Shown piece after piece: positions 62,242 to 64,000 of a DNA stretch of 64,000 bases. The stretch covers positions 21,896,765-21,960,764 of the forward strand of contig NC_066322.1 of assembly GCF_022539315.1 (NCBI RefSeq). Direction: 5' to 3'. How positions within the stretch are numbered: the first letter of the stretch is position 1; each line of letters opens with the position of its first letter. The notes beneath the pieces were generated by a model. The model made no database searches and had not been told where the DNA came from. It worked only from the letters and a program-made list of their open reading frames with translations. Source of the DNA: Serinus canaria. Lineage: Eukaryota > Chordata > Aves > Passeriformes > Fringillidae. Position numbers and translations under genes: made by a program.

Positions 62242-62261
62242 AAAAAAAAAAAAAAAAAAAA
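62242..62261. repeat. Homopolymer, 20 A
   Basis: Twenty A followed by purine-rich sequence to about 62333. No AATAAA lies just upstream, and no retrocopy body or target-site duplication was recognised, so it is called a simple repeat rather than a retroposon tail. Confidence 0.8.
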
Positions 62262-63260
62262 GAATAAAGAAGTTCAATTAATGAAAAAGGTTTGTCTGGA
62301 GGGAAAAGGAGGGAGAAAAAGAAGAAACAGGAAAATCCTTTCCTGCAGGGATCTCAGCATCTCTGAAATGTGAGTCCAGATTCAGCCTGTCTAATTTTAG
62401 ATACTGCTGAAATGCTGCAGTTAGCAGCAGTGCTGCCTTAGGCTCTTGCTGCAGAAAATGGAGAGAGAAGCATGACTGAAGGGCAGCTCAGCCCACCTGG
62501 AATCCTGACTGCATCCTGATGATGCCTCTGTCTTGCTTCTAATTGTCTAATTTGGGCCCAAAAATAGCTGAAATCAGTAACATCCAACTCCAAGTGCCAG
62601 CCAAATTCCACAGCACCTTTTAGAGAAAGACCTTATTTGTTGAGCTGAAGACTCCTACTGGTGTCAAACTGGAAGAGGGACTCCTCCTTGGTAATTCTTC
62701 TGTTTGGAATCCCTAGGCAGTGTGGAAATGTGCTTGCAGTCAGTATTTTCAAGGCACAGTCTTTTTTTCCTTGCAAATGTGATTAGTCTGTTTTCCATCT
62801 TCCTATTGCACTTCCCTCAAGTAGGATCTTCCACAGTCCATTGTCTGATGGACAGGGCTGGTGCTGCTGAGGTCTGGAGGTGTAGGGTGTTTGTTTTTAC
62901 CATCACATCCACATTGTACATTTTAATGTAGGTATTTTTGATAGGTTTTCCTCTGAGAAAGTCACATATGATCAGCAGCTGGAGCTCTCAGCTGTGATTG
63001 TAGCATGAGACACTTCTGCTGATGTAAGGGTATGATGTACATTTTTCCCAAAAGATCAGTTTAACCAGTAGTCTCTTTTATCTGCTTAGGAATTGTATCA
63101 AATAGCACATTTCAGCCAAATAAACTGGATTTACAACTGTCCTGGTTCACTAAAGTCCCACTCTGTGCACCTGAGTTACTTCCACATCTCTTGACTTTCT
63201 TGTTACCTCAAGTGCATGTTCCTTTTTCTGGTTTTGTTCATATAAACATTTGGATGGCTT

Positions 63261-63282
63261 TGGACACTGATTGGACACTGAT
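63261..63282. repeat. Tandem duplication, 2 x 11 bp
   Basis: TGGACACTGAT is repeated head to tail without mismatch. Confidence 0.85.
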
Positions 63283-64000
63283 TAGTTTTTCTTTTCTGAC
63301 ACACATTCTCCCTTATCTTCCTGCTCTTCTGTCCACTGTGACCCTCTCAGCCCTCCATTCTCTAATATTCCTTCCATCTGATCATTGAGTGTACATTAGG
63401 ACATTATCACCATCAGAAAAGGGAAAATAAGTGATATATTAATAAGAGATATATTTCTCCATTCTTCTAACTGCGAATTCTGCCTGGTGAATCTGATTTG
63501 TCCAATCATGCACAAAAAAATGAGCTGCTGGCTTTAGCTGTTGCAAATGGCACTGCAAATCTCCACGTCCTGTTTGAAAAGACTAACACTTGTGCTTGTT
63601 GCCAATGAAAGTGGAGGCAGGCTGCCTTGGGATGGTGCACTCCTTGCAGCTAGAATGGTGTGTGGCACAGTGCCACCGTGCATCATCAGCTGAAAACGGG
63701 AGGGGGTGCCAAGAATAGCCTCGGTGCCATTGAGAAAAGCAGGATCTGGCTGTGGGGAGGTGGTGCCTCACTCTGGGCAGTGTGGGGCCTCGGGCTGCCT
63801 GAGGAAAACAGGAGCTGCAATTCCTCAGGGAAAGTGGAAGGTTGCTTCTTGTTTTGGAGCAAAACAGAACTATTCTGAAAAAATATTTGCAGAAGCATGA
63901 TTAATTGTTCAAAAGGAAAAGCAGCATTACAGAATTCTCACATGATACCTGTGTTCAGGAGTGTGGCAAGCATAAATGGTAGGGAGCTGAGAGCTTGTTC

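Larger units (their letters stand above)
56295..64000 (+). other. Unfinished DENND1B intron after exon 14
   Basis: At least 7.7 kb of intron. It holds a TG/CA repeat with E-boxes (57380-57695), an alternating GC/GT stretch (59139-59161), a 20-A run (62242-62261) and minor tandem duplications. The 170-codon open frame at 57351-57863 overlaps the TG/CA repeat and looks like chance. No further DENND1B exon is visible. Confidence 0.75.

Noticed and set aside
62150..62270. 20-A run as the tail of a processed retrocopy
   Set aside because: No polyadenylation signal lies just upstream, and no coding similarity or target-site duplication was seen.
56295..64000. Search for the next DENND1B exon (human ARLKRPLKSLDGALYDDEDD segment)
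   Set aside because: No frame in this stretch reads a matching acidic segment after an acceptor, so the exon is presumed to lie beyond the window.
1..64000. Prokaryotic-type systems (operons, CRISPR arrays, phage or toxin-antitoxin modules)
   Set aside because: The window is intron-exon DNA of one vertebrate gene. No spaced direct-repeat array or tightly packed gene set is present.

Overview
The window is a piece of a vertebrate nuclear genome. It carries the middle part of one protein-coding gene on the + strand: DENND1B (connecdenn 2), a DENN-domain guanine-nucleotide exchange factor for Rab35. Fourteen coding exons can be read between positions 343 and 56294. All have GT donors and AG acceptors, their phases fit, and together they give 1152 nt, or 384 codons, with no internal stop. 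They correspond to about residues 123-506 of the roughly 775-residue human protein, by alignment from memory. The start codon and the first ~122 residues lie upstream of the window. The long disordered clathrin/adaptor-binding C-terminus lies downstream.

The sequence suggests a bird, or at least a sauropsid. The gene is clearly the 1B paralogue but differs from mammals at many positions. The introns (about 0.8 to 13 kb) are AT-rich and show almost no recognisable interspersed repeats; a mammalian intron set of this size would be full of SINEs and LINEs. I found no convincing CR1, LTR or DNA-transposon copy, so the lineage call is moderate only. Nothing is prokaryotic: there are no operons, CRISPR arrays, rRNA or tRNA genes.

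Layout: 1-342 is intron. Exons 1-4 (343-8072) encode the end of the uDENN module, the linker and the first part of the cDENN module. A 13.1 kb intron follows. Exons 5-9 (21205-44403) complete cDENN and encode most or all of dDENN. Exons 10-14 (48219-56294) encode the end of the globular domain, an FSDVF motif of the AP-2 ear-binding FxDxF type, and the start of the basic/charged tail. From 56295 to the window end is one unfinished intron.

The noncoding DNA holds small structures: a perfect 21-bp hairpin (54100-54146), a 13-bp hairpin (51352-51380), short tandem duplications, microsatellites, several GC-rich patches, and a cluster of four CACGTG E-boxes next to a TG/CA repeat (57380-57695). 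Other open frames of up to 183 codons look like chance frames in GC-rich patches. I see no previously undescribed gene system; the hairpins and the E-box cluster are the best leads.
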